Below, one piece after another: positions 11,127-21,014 of a stretch of DNA of 64,000 bases. Source of the DNA: Shewanella putrefaciens (GTDB lineage Bacteria; Pseudomonadota; Gammaproteobacteria; Enterobacterales; Shewanellaceae). Each line of letters starts with the position of its first letter. Position 1 is the first letter of the stretch. The notes under the pieces were generated by a model. The model did not search any database, was not told the origin of the DNA, and saw only the letters and a program-made list of their open reading frames with translations. The DNA lies in the NCBI RefSeq assembly GCF_016406325.1, contig NZ_CP066370.1:2480001-2544000 (forward strand), given 5' to 3'. The translations under genes were made by a program, and so were the position numbers.

Positions 11127-12486
11127 AACGGACAAGGTATTGCAGCAACTTGCGCTATCGATTAAAGACAAAACGGAAGTCAAGCATGCCTATAGTCAAG
11201 CGGGCAGTGGCGGCTTAATGACCTCAGATACTGCCCGTGGTGGCGAGAACTGGGGGCGTTTACAAGTCGTACTTAACGATCACAGTGCCTATAACGCCAT
11301 CACTCAAGTGCTACGTGATACCGCGCGCCGTATTCCTGAGCTTGAGACCAAAATCGAGCAACCTGAGTTATTTAGCTTTAAAACGCCGCTTGAAATTGAA
11401 CTCACAGGCTATGATTTACAGTTACTCAAACGCAGTGCAGATAATCTGGTTAAAGCCCTCGCAGTTTCAGATCGTTTTGCCGACGTCAATACCAGTCTGC
11501 GTGATGGTCAACCCGAATTGAGTATTCGCTTTGATCATGCTCGCTTAGCTGCGCTAGGCATGGACGCGCCTATGGTTGCAAATCGTATCGCCCAACGTGT
11601 AGGTGGTACCATTGCCAGCCAATACACAGTGCGAGACCGTAAGATTGATATTCTGGTGCGCAGCGAGCTCGCGGAACGGGATAATATCAGTGATATTGAT
11701 GCCTTGATCATCAATCCAAACAGCAGTCATCCCATAGCACTAAGTGCAGTGGCCGAAGTATCACTTCAACTAGGCCCCTCAGCAATAAACCGCATCAGCC
11801 AACAACGGGTCGCACTCGTATCGGCAAACCTTGCCTACGGTGATTTAAGTGATGCAGTAGCTACAGCGCAGGACATCTTGTCACAACAAGTACTTCCTGC
11901 ATCGGTACAAGCCCGCTTTGGTGGTCAAAATGAAGAAATGGAGCACTCGTTCCAATCCCTCAAAATTGCCCTTATCTTAGCCATTTTCTTAGTGTATTTA
12001 GTGATGGCAAGTCAATTTGAGTCTCTGCTTCATCCCCTATTAATCCTCTTTGCAGTACCTATGGCACTGGGTGGCAGTATTCTTGGGCTCTACCTTACCC
12101 AAACTCATTTGAGTGTGGTGGTGTTTATTGGTCTTATTATGCTGGCAGGTATTGTGGTCAACAACGCCATTGTACTGGTTGATCGTATTAATCAATTACG
12201 TTCTGAAGGCGTACAAAGACTTCATGCGATAAGTGTGGCGGCAAAATCACGCCTACGTCCCATTATGATGACCACACTCACTACTACCCTTGGTTTACTA
12301 CCAATGGCCTTAGGTTTAGGTGATGGTTCAGAGGTACGTGCCCCAATGGCGATTACAGTGATCTTTGGTCTGAGTTTATCGACTTTACTGACCTTAATTG
12401 TGCTGCCAGTGCTTTACGCCCTATTCGACCGGAAAACCTATGCCGTGACGGACTCACATGTCAGTGTTGAGGAGGCTCGCCCATGA
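11077..12486 (+). pseudogene. RND efflux permease, C-terminal part of a frameshifted gene
   Basis: Second half of the same RND permease, in the +1 frame relative to the first part. Meaningful sequence starts at about 11110 (GTAVSETDKVLQQLA); the GTG at 11077 only opens the frame and is probably not a start. It holds the second periplasmic loop and TM8-TM12, with LVYLVMASQFESLLHPLLIL and GIVVNNAIVLVDRINQLR, both typical of RND pumps. It ends in a 4-nt overlap (ATGA) with the next permease. If not restored by slippage or phase variation, the pump would be non-functional. Confidence 0.8.
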
Positions 12487-15400
12487 ACCTCACTCGTTTA
12501 GCCATTAAACGCCCTGTCACTACCAGCATGTTTTTCTTTGCTATTTTACTTTTTGGGCTAGTATCTAGTCGTCTATTACCATTGGAAATGTTCCCCGGTA
12601 TTGATATCCCACAGATAGTGGTGGAAGTGCCTTACAAAGGCTCGACACCTGCGGAGGTTGAGCGAGATATCACGAAGATTTTGGAAGAATCACTCGCCAC
12701 AATGGGAGGGATTGATGAGCTTGAATCAGAGTCCTCCCAAGAAGGCGCCGAAATCGAAATCAACATGAAGTGGGGCGAAAACGTCGCCACTAAGAGCTTA
12801 GAAGCGCGGGAAAAAATTGATGCGGTAAGGCATTTACTCCCCAAGGATGTTGAGCGTGTTTTTATTCGTCAGTTCTCTACTGCTGATATGCCAGTACTAA
12901 CCATTCGTATATCGAGTGAGCGAGAACTCTCTGGCGCGTTCGATCTACTTGATAAACAACTCAAGCGACCACTTGAGCGAGTTGAAGGTGTGTCTAAGGT
13001 CAATCTTTATGGCGTTGAACAAAAACAAATTGAAGTGCGTATCAACGCCGATCGTCTGGCAGCCAGTGGCATTTCGGCAACCGATTTACAGGAGCGTTTA
13101 AACAGAGAGAACTTTGTGATTAGCGCAGGTACACTCAGGGCCAGCAATATCGTTTATCAAGTGCCACCTAAGGGAGAATTTAGAAACCTTGAAGATATTA
13201 ATGCACTGGTACTGATCCCCGGACTCACCCTTGGCGATATCGCTGATGTACAGTTTGCCTTACCCGAACGTGTACAAGGCCGGCATTTAGATAAACACTA
13301 TGCCGTAGGTTTAGATGTATTTAAAGAATCAGGCGCTAATCTAGTCGATGTGTCTGAGCGTGTGCTCAAAGTGATCGATCAAGCGAAACAAGACCAACAA
13401 TTCCAAGGTATTCGCCTTTTTATCATGGAAGATCAAGCCTCTGGAGTAAAATCCTCATTAATGGATTTGCTACTTTCTGGATTAATCGGTGCACTGTTGT
13501 CCTTTATAGTGCTGTATTTGTTCCTGCGTAATTTAAAAATGACCTTAGTTGTCGTGTCGTCTGTGCCTATTTCAATCGGCATGACACTCGCTGCCATGTA
13601 TTTGCTCGGCTACAGCTTGAATATTCTGTCTATGATGGGGTTATTGCTTGCCATTGGTATGCTCATTGATAACGCCGTTGTGGTAACAGAGAGCGTGCTC
13701 CAGGAGAAACAAGGTAAACCCCCTAAAGACAATGAAGAGTCAGTGATGACGGGGGTCGATAAGGTCTCTCTGGCTGTATTAGCAGGCACAATGACCACCG
13801 CCATTGTCTTTTTACCCAATATCTTTGGGGTAAAGGTCGAGATCACCATTTTTCTCGAGCATGTTGCCATTGCCATTTGTATTTCCCTCGCAGCATCATT
13901 GCTGGTTGCCAAGACCTTAATCCCTTTGCTGCTCACTAAGCTCCACTTCGACATCCCGACCAAAAAAGAGACGGGTAATTTACAACGCTTCTATAACAAA
14001 AGCCTTAACTGGGTGTTACTCAGACCTTGGCGGTCAGGCATGATCGCTGTGGCAATTCTCACCTCGACTGCGCTACCACTCTCCATGGTTAAGCAGGACC
14101 AAGAAGATAGCCAAAGCAAAGAGCGAATTTATATCAATTATCAGGTAGAAGGTCGCCATAACCTTAATGTCACAGAAGCCATGGTGAATCAAATGGAAGA
14201 ATATCTTTATAAAAATAAAGAAGAATTCCATATAGATTCTGTCTATAGCTACTATGCCTCTGACGATGGCTCATCGGTCATTCTGTTAAAAAAAGACTTA
14301 CCTATACCACTTGATGAGTTAAAAAAGAAAATCCGCAGTGGCTTCCCTAAATATTCCATCGCCAAGCCACAATTTGGCTGGGGCAATGATAACTCCGGCG
14401 TTCGAGTCACACTCACAGGTCGCTCAACCACTGAACTTATTCACTTAAGTGAACAAGTGCTCCCTTTGCTCTCCAATATTAAAGGATTGCAAGATGTTCG
14501 CTCCGAGCTTAACGGTGCGCAGCAAGAAGTGGTGATCCGTATCGATAGGCAAATGGCGGCGCGGTTAGATTTAAAGCTCAATGAAGTAGCATCGAGTATT
14601 TCTATGGCGCTTCGAGGTTCTCCACTGCGATCATTCCGCCACGATCCCAATGGCGAGCTCCGTATTGAAATGGCCTATGAAAAGGAATGGCAAAAATCCT
14701 TAGAGAAACTTAAACAGTTGCCAATAGTACGTATAGACCAAAGGGTTTACACCTTAGATAACTTAGCGAAAATCGAAATCCAACCACGTTTCGATACTAT
14801 TCGGCATTACAATCGTCAAACCTCACTGTCGATTGGCGCTAATTTAGAGGAGATGACCACGGAAGAGGCGCAAACAAAAATCAAGCAAGTGATGGAAAAT
14901 ATCCATTTTCCTGATGGATATAACTACTCACTGCGTGGTGGATTCGAGCGTCAAGATGAAGACCAAAGTGTCATGGCTATTAATATGTTACTCGCCGTGG
15001 CGATGATTTATATTGTGATGGCGGCGCTATTTGAATCTTTGCTTTTACCTGCGGCCATTATCACCTCAATCCTATTTTCGATAACCGGCGTATTTTGGGC
15101 GCTATTCTTAACGGGTACTCCCAATTCGGTCATGGCAATGATTGGGATCTTGATTTTAATGGGTATCGTGGTGAACAACGGTATAGTACTGGTTGATCAA
15201 ATCAACCAAATGACGCCAGATCTCGATAAACTTTCCGACACAATACGCGAGGTTTGCATCACGCGTTTACGCCCAGTGTTAATGACGGTTGGTACAACGG
15301 TACTGGGTTTACTGCCACTGGCGTTGGGCGAAACCCAAATCGGCGGTGGTGGCCCGCCATACTACCCCATGGCAATTGCTATTATCGGTGGTTTATCGTT

Positions 15401-15530
15401 CTCGACCGTGACTAGCTTGTACTTAGTCCCTTTGTGCTATCAAGCCTTTTATCGAATGCGTCACCACGCCGCAATTCGTTTAGGTGAGTCTAACAGACTG
15501 GCTCAAAAGCTATTGCCATGGACGGTTTAA
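12483..15530 (+). CDS. RND efflux permease (second subunit)
   Basis: Full-length RND-superfamily inner-membrane transporter of 1015 residues. TM1 follows MNLTRLAIKRPVTTSMFFFA, and TM4 carries GLLLAIGMLIDNAVVVTESV with the proton-relay Asp. The second half shows MIYIVMAALFESLLLPAAII and GIVVNNGIVLVDQINQM. The start overlaps the stop of the preceding permease. Two unlike RND genes in one operon with one adaptor suggest a heteromeric pump of the MdtBC kind. Loss of the first permease could therefore disable this one too. Substrate is unknown. Confidence 0.93.
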   Translation: MNLTRLAIKRPVTTSMFFFAILLFGLVSSRLLPLEMFPGIDIPQIVVEVPYKGSTPAEVERDITKILEESLATMGGIDELESESSQEGAEIEINMKWGENVATKSLEAREKIDAVRHLLPKDVERVFIRQFSTADMPVLTIRISSERELSGAFDLLDKQLKRPLERVEGVSKVNLYGVEQKQIEVRINADRLAASGISATDLQERLNRENFVISAGTLRASNIVYQVPPKGEFRNLEDINALVLIPGLTLGDIADVQFALPERVQGRHLDKHYAVGLDVFKESGANLVDVSERVLKVIDQAKQDQQFQGIRLFIMEDQASGVKSSLMDLLLSGLIGALLSFIVLYLFLRNLKMTLVVVSSVPISIGMTLAAMYLLGYSLNILSMMGLLLAIGMLIDNAVVVTESVLQEKQGKPPKDNEESVMTGVDKVSLAVLAGTMTTAIVFLPNIFGVKVEITIFLEHVAIAICISLAASLLVAKTLIPLLLTKLHFDIPTKKETGNLQRFYNKSLNWVLLRPWRSGMIAVAILTSTALPLSMVKQDQEDSQSKERIYINYQVEGRHNLNVTEAMVNQMEEYLYKNKEEFHIDSVYSYYASDDGSSVILLKKDLPIPLDELKKKIRSGFPKYSIAKPQFGWGNDNSGVRVTLTGRSTTELIHLSEQVLPLLSNIKGLQDVRSELNGAQQEVVIRIDRQMAARLDLKLNEVASSISMALRGSPLRSFRHDPNGELRIEMAYEKEWQKSLEKLKQLPIVRIDQRVYTLDNLAKIEIQPRFDTIRHYNRQTSLSIGANLEEMTTEEAQTKIKQVMENIHFPDGYNYSLRGGFERQDEDQSVMAINMLLAVAMIYIVMAALFESLLLPAAIITSILFSITGVFWALFLTGTPNSVMAMIGILILMGIVVNNGIVLVDQINQMTPDLDKLSDTIREVCITRLRPVLMTVGTTVLGLLPLALGETQIGGGGPPYYPMAIAIIGGLSFSTVTSLYLVPLCYQAFYRMRHHAAIRLGESNRLAQKLLPWTV

Positions 15531-15547
15531 TCTAATCAAAAACTGTG

Positions 15548-15572
15548 AAAAGGCTGCATGACAGCCTTTTTT
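15548..15572 (+). terminator. Terminator after the RND operon
   Basis: AAAAGGCTG, loop CATGA, CAGCCTTTTTT; starts 17 bp after the last RND gene. Confidence 0.9.
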
Positions 15573-15610
15573 ATTTCACTATTTTCTTTCTATTTATCAA
15601 TAAATTGAAT

Positions 15611-15922
15611 TTACAACACCACAAAGCTAATCATATACAATTGTTCAAGTCCGGGATAAATCTCGGCTATCACACTGCGAAGCTGTGGCAGCGTCATATT
15701 CTCTTGCTCGGCATGAACGTCGGTGAGCTCAGTTAACTTCACTGGCATGACATCAATAATCTGGATATCACAGAACCAACGATCAGTTTCGAAGGTTGAA
15801 ACAGGCAAAATTTGCCCCGCAACTACATGGGATTCTGTTTCATCGCGCAGGGTTATCGTTTTAGCACCACTTAAAATATCTTGCTCAAAACGTTCAAAAA
15901 AAGTGATTTTACTAAGTAACAC
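15611..15922 (-). CDS. yqfB: N4-acetylcytidine amidohydrolase (ASCH-domain YqfB family)
   Basis: Small ASCH-fold enzyme that hydrolyses N4-acetylcytidine to cytidine and acetate. The 103 residues align end to end with E. coli YqfB, including the catalytic set K21, T24 (GAKTITLRDETESH) and E74 (HAEQENMTL). It starts with GTG at 15922, supported by GAGGATAA eight bases upstream. It is convergent with the RND operon. The function is known for the E. coli enzyme; here it is inferred from conserved residues. Confidence 0.88.
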   Translation of the reverse strand: MLLSKITFFERFEQDILSGAKTITLRDETESHVVAGQILPVSTFETDRWFCDIQIIDVMPVKLTELTDVHAEQENMTLPQLRSVIAEIYPGLEQLYMISFVVL

Positions 15923-16242
15923 AACTTATCCTCAGCTCAGTATATAAGTCATTAAAATGGTATTAGTGTCAAAAATGCGGAGCAACATAATGGCTTTTGA
16001 TCCGTACTGACAGCATGTCTAGCAAAATATCCATTATCTGTTCCCCCACGCGGTCTCCTATTTGAGTCACATTTATATGCTAAGAATCTCTCGAAATTGT
16101 GCCACAAAAAGTTGTGCTTCTTTTCGACAAAATACAGCAAAATATAGTCAGTTCGCTTGGATTGAGTTAGAATCCGCCCTCAATTGAGCCCTTGGCCTCA
16201 TGTTCCTGCGTATAGCGGGTACGCAACGAAATTAGAGACGTC
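15923..16242. other. Intergenic region without a supported gene
   Basis: 320 bp between divergent yqfB and the DUF2986 gene. A 62-codon minus-strand frame (15952-16140) is open but has no family resemblance or convincing ribosome site. I see only probable promoters, none strong. Confidence 0.5.
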
Positions 16243-16440
16243 ATGAACAAGAAACAAAAGATCATCAAGAAAATAGCAAAACGTGCCAAGGCTAGACTGA
16301 ATAAAGTCGACCCAGTGACTATCGGCTCACCTGCCAAATCAGGTTACATCTCTAAAGCTGAACGTGCACGACTCGAGGCGCTTGATGTATCCGCTAGTAG
16401 CCAAGTTGCAGAAGCTGACTGCGACTCTAACGCAAAATAA
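16243..16440 (+). CDS. DUF2986 family small basic protein
   Basis: A 65-residue protein with a very basic N-terminus (MNKKQKIIKKIAKRAKARLN) and the YISKAERARLEAL motif typical of the DUF2986 family in Shewanella and Vibrio. Function is unknown; the charge would suit nucleic-acid binding, but that is inference. It stands alone, followed by a bidirectional terminator shared with the MATE gene. Confidence 0.75.
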   Translation: MNKKQKIIKKIAKRAKARLNKVDPVTIGSPAKSGYISKAERARLEALDVSASSQVAEADCDSNAK

Positions 16441-16458
16441 TCACTCAAGATCACAAAT

Positions 16459-16490
16459 AAAACGCCACATTGATTGTGGCGTTTTATTTT
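16459..16490. terminator. Bidirectional terminator
   Basis: AAAACGCCACA, loop TTGAT, TGTGGCGTTTTATTTT; A/T tracts on both sides serve the DUF2986 gene (plus) and the MATE gene (minus). Confidence 0.9.
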
Positions 16491-16534
16491 AGGGATAGTT
16501 TTCCAGATGATAACGAAACGATTCGTCAAAGGTA

Positions 16535-18130
16535 TCACTCACCCACTTTAGATTTGGTTCGGTTATCCTTGGTCCCTTCTGCTTTATCCGGTTTGTTAAC
16601 ATCGTCACTCGTTAATATGGACTGGCATTCCTGTTCTTCAGTCATTTGTCCCATTTGTACATGGGAAGAAGACAAAGGGTTTGTGGCACTCGGTAAGTTC
16701 TCAGCGACACAATTGGCAATCTCGTCCTCATCAGTGAGTAATACTTGTTCAGAGTTTAGGGGCGTACTAATCGCCTCGGCGTTTACAGGTAAAACGCCAG
16801 CCTTAGCTTGGGCTGCCACTTTATCGACTAAACGATAGGCCACCAGCACACCTAAAATCCCAAATAAAATAGAACCGATAACTTGGCCAATCAGCACGCC
16901 ATACACTCCGCCCCAAAGCGCACCAAAATAAACAAAGGGAATTGTGCCTAAAGTCGCCTTACCTACATTGAATAGCGTTGAGTATTTTGCTTTACCAAGA
17001 TTATTAAATGAGGCATTTGCCACAAATAAAATTCCCGAGAAGGTGAAAAAGACAGCAATATAACTACAGAAAAACTCGATTAACTCTGCACTATCCCCCT
17101 TCATATCGAAAATACTAACGACCTGGGATTTCAACAGAAATAGTAACAAAGACATGGTGAGCACATACAGAGTACAAAACTGAATGGCCTTCGTCAGACT
17201 CTCACGCACTCGCTCAAATTGTCCTGCGCCAAAATTTTGCCCAACAATGGGGCCTATTGCCCCAGATAAGGCAAAAATCATCCCAAATGCAACAGGAACA
17301 AGTCGGCCTAATACGGCCCAACCAGCCACATAGGCATCGCCAAAATCGGCAATGGCTCGGGTTACAAAAGCATTACCAATGGGAGTGGCAATATTAGTCA
17401 GCATCGCAGGACCTGCAATGGCAAATATTGGCTTAAGATCGGCCATAAAATAGGATAAATCAAATTGACCTAAGAGCTGATGTTTTACCACCACGCCTCT
17501 ACCCGCAATAATAAATACTGCTATACGTGCCAATACTGATGCCAGGGCGGCCCCTTCAATCCCCATAGCAAACAGGAAGATAAAAATCGGATCGAGCACC
17601 GCATTCACGCCACCGCCCGCTAAGGTCGACATCATTGACAACTTAGCATCCCCAACGGCCCGTAGCGCGCCACCAAGCGCCATTGCAAGACATATAAAAG
17701 GCAATGAAGGAACAAGGATATACAAATAACTTTCGGCGAGCTCTGCCGTATGGCCATTCGCACCAACAAGGGCTACTAACTCAGGAATAAATATCGTTAC
17801 GACCACACTAACCAACACACTTATGAGGATCGTGACCACTGCACTATTCAGTAATAATCGCTTTGCCAGTAACACATCCTTAGCACCGATGGAGCGTGAA
17901 ACTAACGCACCGAGGGCAATGGATAAACCTATCCCAATGGATGTGGTAAAAAACGAAATACTGCCCGCATAACCGACCGCAGCAGCAAGCTCATGTTCAC
18001 CAAGCAAACTTAGGAAAAAGATATCGATTAAATCAACCACAAATAGGGCTGAAATCCCCACCGCAGCAGTCGAACTCATGACTAAAATATGCCTAAGAAT
18101 CGGGCCTTCAACGAACTTTGCCTGTGTCAT
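16535..18130 (-). CDS. MATE family efflux transporter with acidic C-terminal tail
   Basis: Multidrug/toxin extrusion transporter of the inner membrane with about 12 hydrophobic helices. MATE features include EGPILRHILVMSSTAAVG at the N-terminus, GALVSRSIGAKD in the first half, and GAIGPIVGQNFGAGQFERV in the second half (the repeated G-Q-N-x-G-A motif). The membrane part ends near residue 440. About 85 hydrophilic, acidic residues with no hydrophobic helix follow, an extension longer than usual for the family. It lies 42 bp downstream of the K+ channel gene on the same strand and may share its transcript. Substrate unknown. Confidence 0.9.
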   Translation of the reverse strand: MTQAKFVEGPILRHILVMSSTAAVGISALFVVDLIDIFFLSLLGEHELAAAVGYAGSISFFTTSIGIGLSIALGALVSRSIGAKDVLLAKRLLLNSAVVTILISVLVSVVVTIFIPELVALVGANGHTAELAESYLYILVPSLPFICLAMALGGALRAVGDAKLSMMSTLAGGGVNAVLDPIFIFLFAMGIEGAALASVLARIAVFIIAGRGVVVKHQLLGQFDLSYFMADLKPIFAIAGPAMLTNIATPIGNAFVTRAIADFGDAYVAGWAVLGRLVPVAFGMIFALSGAIGPIVGQNFGAGQFERVRESLTKAIQFCTLYVLTMSLLLFLLKSQVVSIFDMKGDSAELIEFFCSYIAVFFTFSGILFVANASFNNLGKAKYSTLFNVGKATLGTIPFVYFGALWGGVYGVLIGQVIGSILFGILGVLVAYRLVDKVAAQAKAGVLPVNAEAISTPLNSEQVLLTDEDEIANCVAENLPSATNPLSSSHVQMGQMTEEQECQSILTSDDVNKPDKAEGTKDNRTKSKVGE

Positions 18131-18172
18131 AGCTGAGGTGCACCTGCAGAATAAAAATATTTAGCGACCATA

Positions 18173-19042
18173 TTAAGTTGCGTTCTTTGCCGTTGAAGAA
18201 TCAAGCAAATCAAGCTCACAACCACAACGGCTACAATACATTGCATCAAGATCATGGCCTGACTTATGGCACTGGTTACAGGAGCGTAAATCTCGATGGC
18301 GCCCAACCTCTTGGGATATTTCAGCCGTCAAAATCCCCGTAGGAATAGCAATAATCGAATATCCCAATAGCATAGTAAACGCCGCTATCGCTTGGCCCAA
18401 TCCTGTTTTGGGCGTGATATCGCCATAACCTACCGTTGTAAGTGTCACTATGGTCCAATACACAGATTTAGGGATAGAGCTAAAGCCATTTTCGGGTCCT
18501 TCGACTACATACATCACTGCGCCAAGCACCATAATGATCAAGCTAACCGAAAAGAAAAATAAAAACACTTTACGACTAGACTGTATCATCGCCCTTAGCA
18601 GTACATTCCCTTCGCTTAAATAACGCAATAGCTTAAGTACACGAAAAATTCTAAAGAGACGCAATACTCTGATCACGAGAGTCAAGTTTGCACCTGGGAT
18701 AAAGAGCGATAAATAAGTTGGGAGTATGGAGAGTAAATCCACAAGGCCATAAAAACTACGTGCATATAACACTGGATGAGTTGCGCAGTACAACCTTAGC
18801 CCATACTCAATAGTGAAAATAATAGTAAAGCCCCATTCCAAGAATAGAATGAGATCTCCATAATCCCGATGAACAGTTTCAACCGTATCAAGGAATACCA
18901 ACCCGACACTCAACGCAATACAAATCATCAAAGCAATATCAAAGTAACGTCCTGCAGGCGTATCAGTTCCAAAAATAATCGTCCGTAATTGGCGTTTTAA
19001 TGGGGTTTCGCTGTCGATTTTTTCAGGTAATGATTCAGACAT
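18173..19042 (-). CDS. Voltage-gated K+ channel with C-terminal zinc ribbon
   Basis: Six-TM voltage-gated channel of the KvAP type, 289 residues. The S4 voltage sensor is the arginine ladder RVLRLFRIFRVLKLLRYL. The pore loop carries the K+ selectivity filter TLTTVGYGDITP. After S6 the short cytoplasmic tail contains a four-cysteine ribbon, CNQCHKSGHDLDAMYCSRCG (two CxxC pairs), likely to bind zinc. No RCK/KTN domain is present. The tail might couple gating to metal or redox state, which is inference. Confidence 0.92.
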   Translation of the reverse strand: MSESLPEKIDSETPLKRQLRTIIFGTDTPAGRYFDIALMICIALSVGLVFLDTVETVHRDYGDLILFLEWGFTIIFTIEYGLRLYCATHPVLYARSFYGLVDLLSILPTYLSLFIPGANLTLVIRVLRLFRIFRVLKLLRYLSEGNVLLRAMIQSSRKVFLFFFSVSLIIMVLGAVMYVVEGPENGFSSIPKSVYWTIVTLTTVGYGDITPKTGLGQAIAAFTMLLGYSIIAIPTGILTAEISQEVGRHRDLRSCNQCHKSGHDLDAMYCSRCGCELDLLDSSTAKNAT

Positions 19043-19215
19043 AGGGGCAAAAACTTCCTTGAAATATCAGATGTAACACACTAATAACTCTCTCCAGATA
19101 GTCAGAGTCTGACACGCAATCACACACAGCTCAAAATTATCTACTCACAGCACAAGAAATTTGCGGTATGATGCGCGAAAAAGACCAACATTTGAGTCAC
19201 TTTTTCGAGGAAGAT

Positions 19216-19731
19216 ATGCGTATTAACCTACTTTCGACACTGACATCCATGACTGTGGCAATTGCAGTCCTTGTTTCTCCCCATGTGTATGCCTCATCGA
19301 GCATAGGTAAAGTTGATCTTGTCGTTATCACTAAATCTGAGTCCAATATGGCCTTACTACGTGATGGCAAAGTACTAAAACAGTATCGGATTGCGATGGG
19401 AGATTTACCTGCTGGACATAAACTTAAAGAAGGTGATCAACGTACACCACAAGGACGCTATATTCTTGACTACAAAAAACCTGACAGTGCCTACTACAAA
19501 TCAATTCACATTTCCTACCCCAATGAAGAAGATAAGCTAAGAGCTAAAGCCCTAGGTATCAAACCGGGTGGAATGATCATGATCCATGGTCAGGATCCCA
19601 AATCACCATTATCGCCAGCACAAGCACAACAGTTCAATTGGACTAACGGCTGTATCGCCCTCACCAATGCTGAAATGGATGAACTATGGAAAGCCGTTGA
19701 TGAAGGCACGCCGATTGAGATTTGGCCTTAA
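19216..19731 (+). CDS. L,D-transpeptidase (YkuD domain, YafK-like)
   Basis: Periplasmic cysteine transpeptidase of the YkuD family that acts on peptidoglycan stem peptides. Start chosen at ATG 19216 (171 residues) because GAGGA lies just upstream and it begins a signal peptide, MRINLLSTLTSMTVAIAVLV, ending near VYASSS; the frame is open from 19168. The YkuD catalytic region is visible: IMIHGQDP, then TNGCIALTNAEMDELW with the nucleophilic Cys. Whether it makes 3-3 crosslinks or attaches or removes lipoprotein, as E. coli DpaA does, cannot be told. Confidence 0.9.
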   Translation: MRINLLSTLTSMTVAIAVLVSPHVYASSSIGKVDLVVITKSESNMALLRDGKVLKQYRIAMGDLPAGHKLKEGDQRTPQGRYILDYKKPDSAYYKSIHISYPNEEDKLRAKALGIKPGGMIMIHGQDPKSPLSPAQAQQFNWTNGCIALTNAEMDELWKAVDEGTPIEIWP

Positions 19732-19841
19732 ATTTGATCATATAGAATATACGAGTTTCAGAGCGCCGAAAGTGCGTTTCCATGCCGTTAACATCAGTCC
19801 GCTGAATTCTGCATCTTCAGGTGGTTTGGGGATATATAGCT

Positions 19842-19869
19842 AACGCCCAATACAATGGGCGTTTTTATT
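19842..19869 (+). terminator. Terminator after the L,D-transpeptidase gene
   Basis: AACGCCCA, loop, TGGGCGTTTTTATTT, about 110 bp after the stop. Confidence 0.85.
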
Positions 19870-19927
19870 TGCTCGTCATATAGCGTTGCCACAGGAGCCC
19901 TAATGTCACACTCAAAGGGAACTCAAC

Positions 19928-20569
19928 TTGACTCCCAATACTGCAACTCGCATCGCCAGCCTCCGTTATGATGATCTCATAAAAAGCTGGCCTGCATTTG
20001 AAGCCAAAATTTTACATTTACTCGCCACATTAGGTTTAGCAGACAAAAATCTTGAATGTGATCATGTGGCACTCAGGGTTAATTCCATTGCAAGTGCCGA
20101 TGCCCTTCGCCATGACTTTAGTCAACTGGGTACTGTTATCTCTGATAATCAAATCAACGGTCGGCCTATATTGATCATCGAATTGAATTCACCACTCACC
20201 CTAGGTACGTTTTCTATTCCCTGTGTTGAACTGCCCTATCCTAGCGATAAGCACTATCCACAGGAAGGTTGGGAACATATTGAGCTCGTTATTCCCTCAA
20301 ACGCACAGGACTGTGAAACCTTGAGCCAAGATCTTCAAGCAATCAGCCCTATTCTCAGCTCGCTATTATCAGGGGAAATTGAGACGTCAAAGGGGGCAAT
20401 TAAGCTGAAAATGAGTTCACCTAAGGGCGATAGGGAACGCTTAGCCAATCCGACCATCGCCTTTAAGCAAGGAGATATTTGCATCAAGCTACATCCACAT
20501 GGGATAAAAACCGTTATTGCTAGCGAGCAAAATGAATATGCTCAAGCGAGTGCGCTGACCATAAAGTAG
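19928..20569 (+). CDS. yecM: YecM family VOC-superfamily protein
   Basis: Uncharacterised VOC-fold protein, 213 residues from a TTG start with AAAGGGA upstream. It aligns with E. coli YecM: CDHVALR, NQINGRPI, CVELPYPSDKHYPQEGWEHIEL, and KMSSPKGDRERLANPTIAFK. The H and E residues sit where VOC proteins bind metal. Oddly, an ATG at 19903 behind a better ribosome site (CAGGAG) is out of frame and reads a 22-codon peptide ending inside yecM. This is either a leader peptide or a sign that the true start region is altered. Confidence 0.85.
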   Translation: MTPNTATRIASLRYDDLIKSWPAFEAKILHLLATLGLADKNLECDHVALRVNSIASADALRHDFSQLGTVISDNQINGRPILIIELNSPLTLGTFSIPCVELPYPSDKHYPQEGWEHIELVIPSNAQDCETLSQDLQAISPILSSLLSGEIETSKGAIKLKMSSPKGDRERLANPTIAFKQGDICIKLHPHGIKTVIASEQNEYAQASALTIK

Positions 20570-20646
20570 GAAACGGTGCATCTATTTATCAAACTGCGCA
20601 CTATCGAGATTCAATCGTCTATTCATTGAAGCACAGGAAACAGAAT

Positions 20647-20907
20647 ATGAAGTCCCATAAAAACGATGTGCAATTGCTAAAGTTTGCCCTAGAAATTGGT
20701 ATCGGTTATGCCAAAAAACGCGGATTTGATGATTTTGAACGGGGGGTCTCTCCCAAGGACAAAGTGGAATGCATCTATCGACTCCTCGTTACCGATAATC
20801 TTATTCAACCCTTAGCAAAAGACAAAGAGGATGGACCCAATATGAAACATAAATTGATTTTGTGGATCACCCGTCAGTTACCTGCAGATCATCCACTGTT
20901 AAAATAA
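20647..20907 (+). CDS. DUF5062 family protein
   Basis: An 86-residue cytoplasmic protein. Start at ATG 20647 because AGGAAAC sits eight bases upstream; the frame is open from TTG 20626. It matches the DUF5062 pattern: LLKFALEIGIGYAKKRGFDD, SPKDKVECIYRLLV, DGPNMKHKLILWITRQLPAD. Function is unknown. It follows yecM on the same strand with a 77-bp gap. The M23 peptidase gene converges from the other side. Confidence 0.78.
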   Translation: MKSHKNDVQLLKFALEIGIGYAKKRGFDDFERGVSPKDKVECIYRLLVTDNLIQPLAKDKEDGPNMKHKLILWITRQLPADHPLLK

Positions 20908-21014
20908 TTCTTTTACACTCATCCGTTGAAACGAGATCTGAAAATCCAATTGACTAAAAATTAACAGTCAATTGGATAAAAGTGGTGCAGTACTGCACCA
21001 TTTAAGTATCGAAT

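Noticed and set aside
15952..16140. 62-codon minus-strand ORF between yqfB and the DUF2986 gene
   Set aside because: No Shine-Dalgarno, no family resemblance, unusual composition; most likely random.
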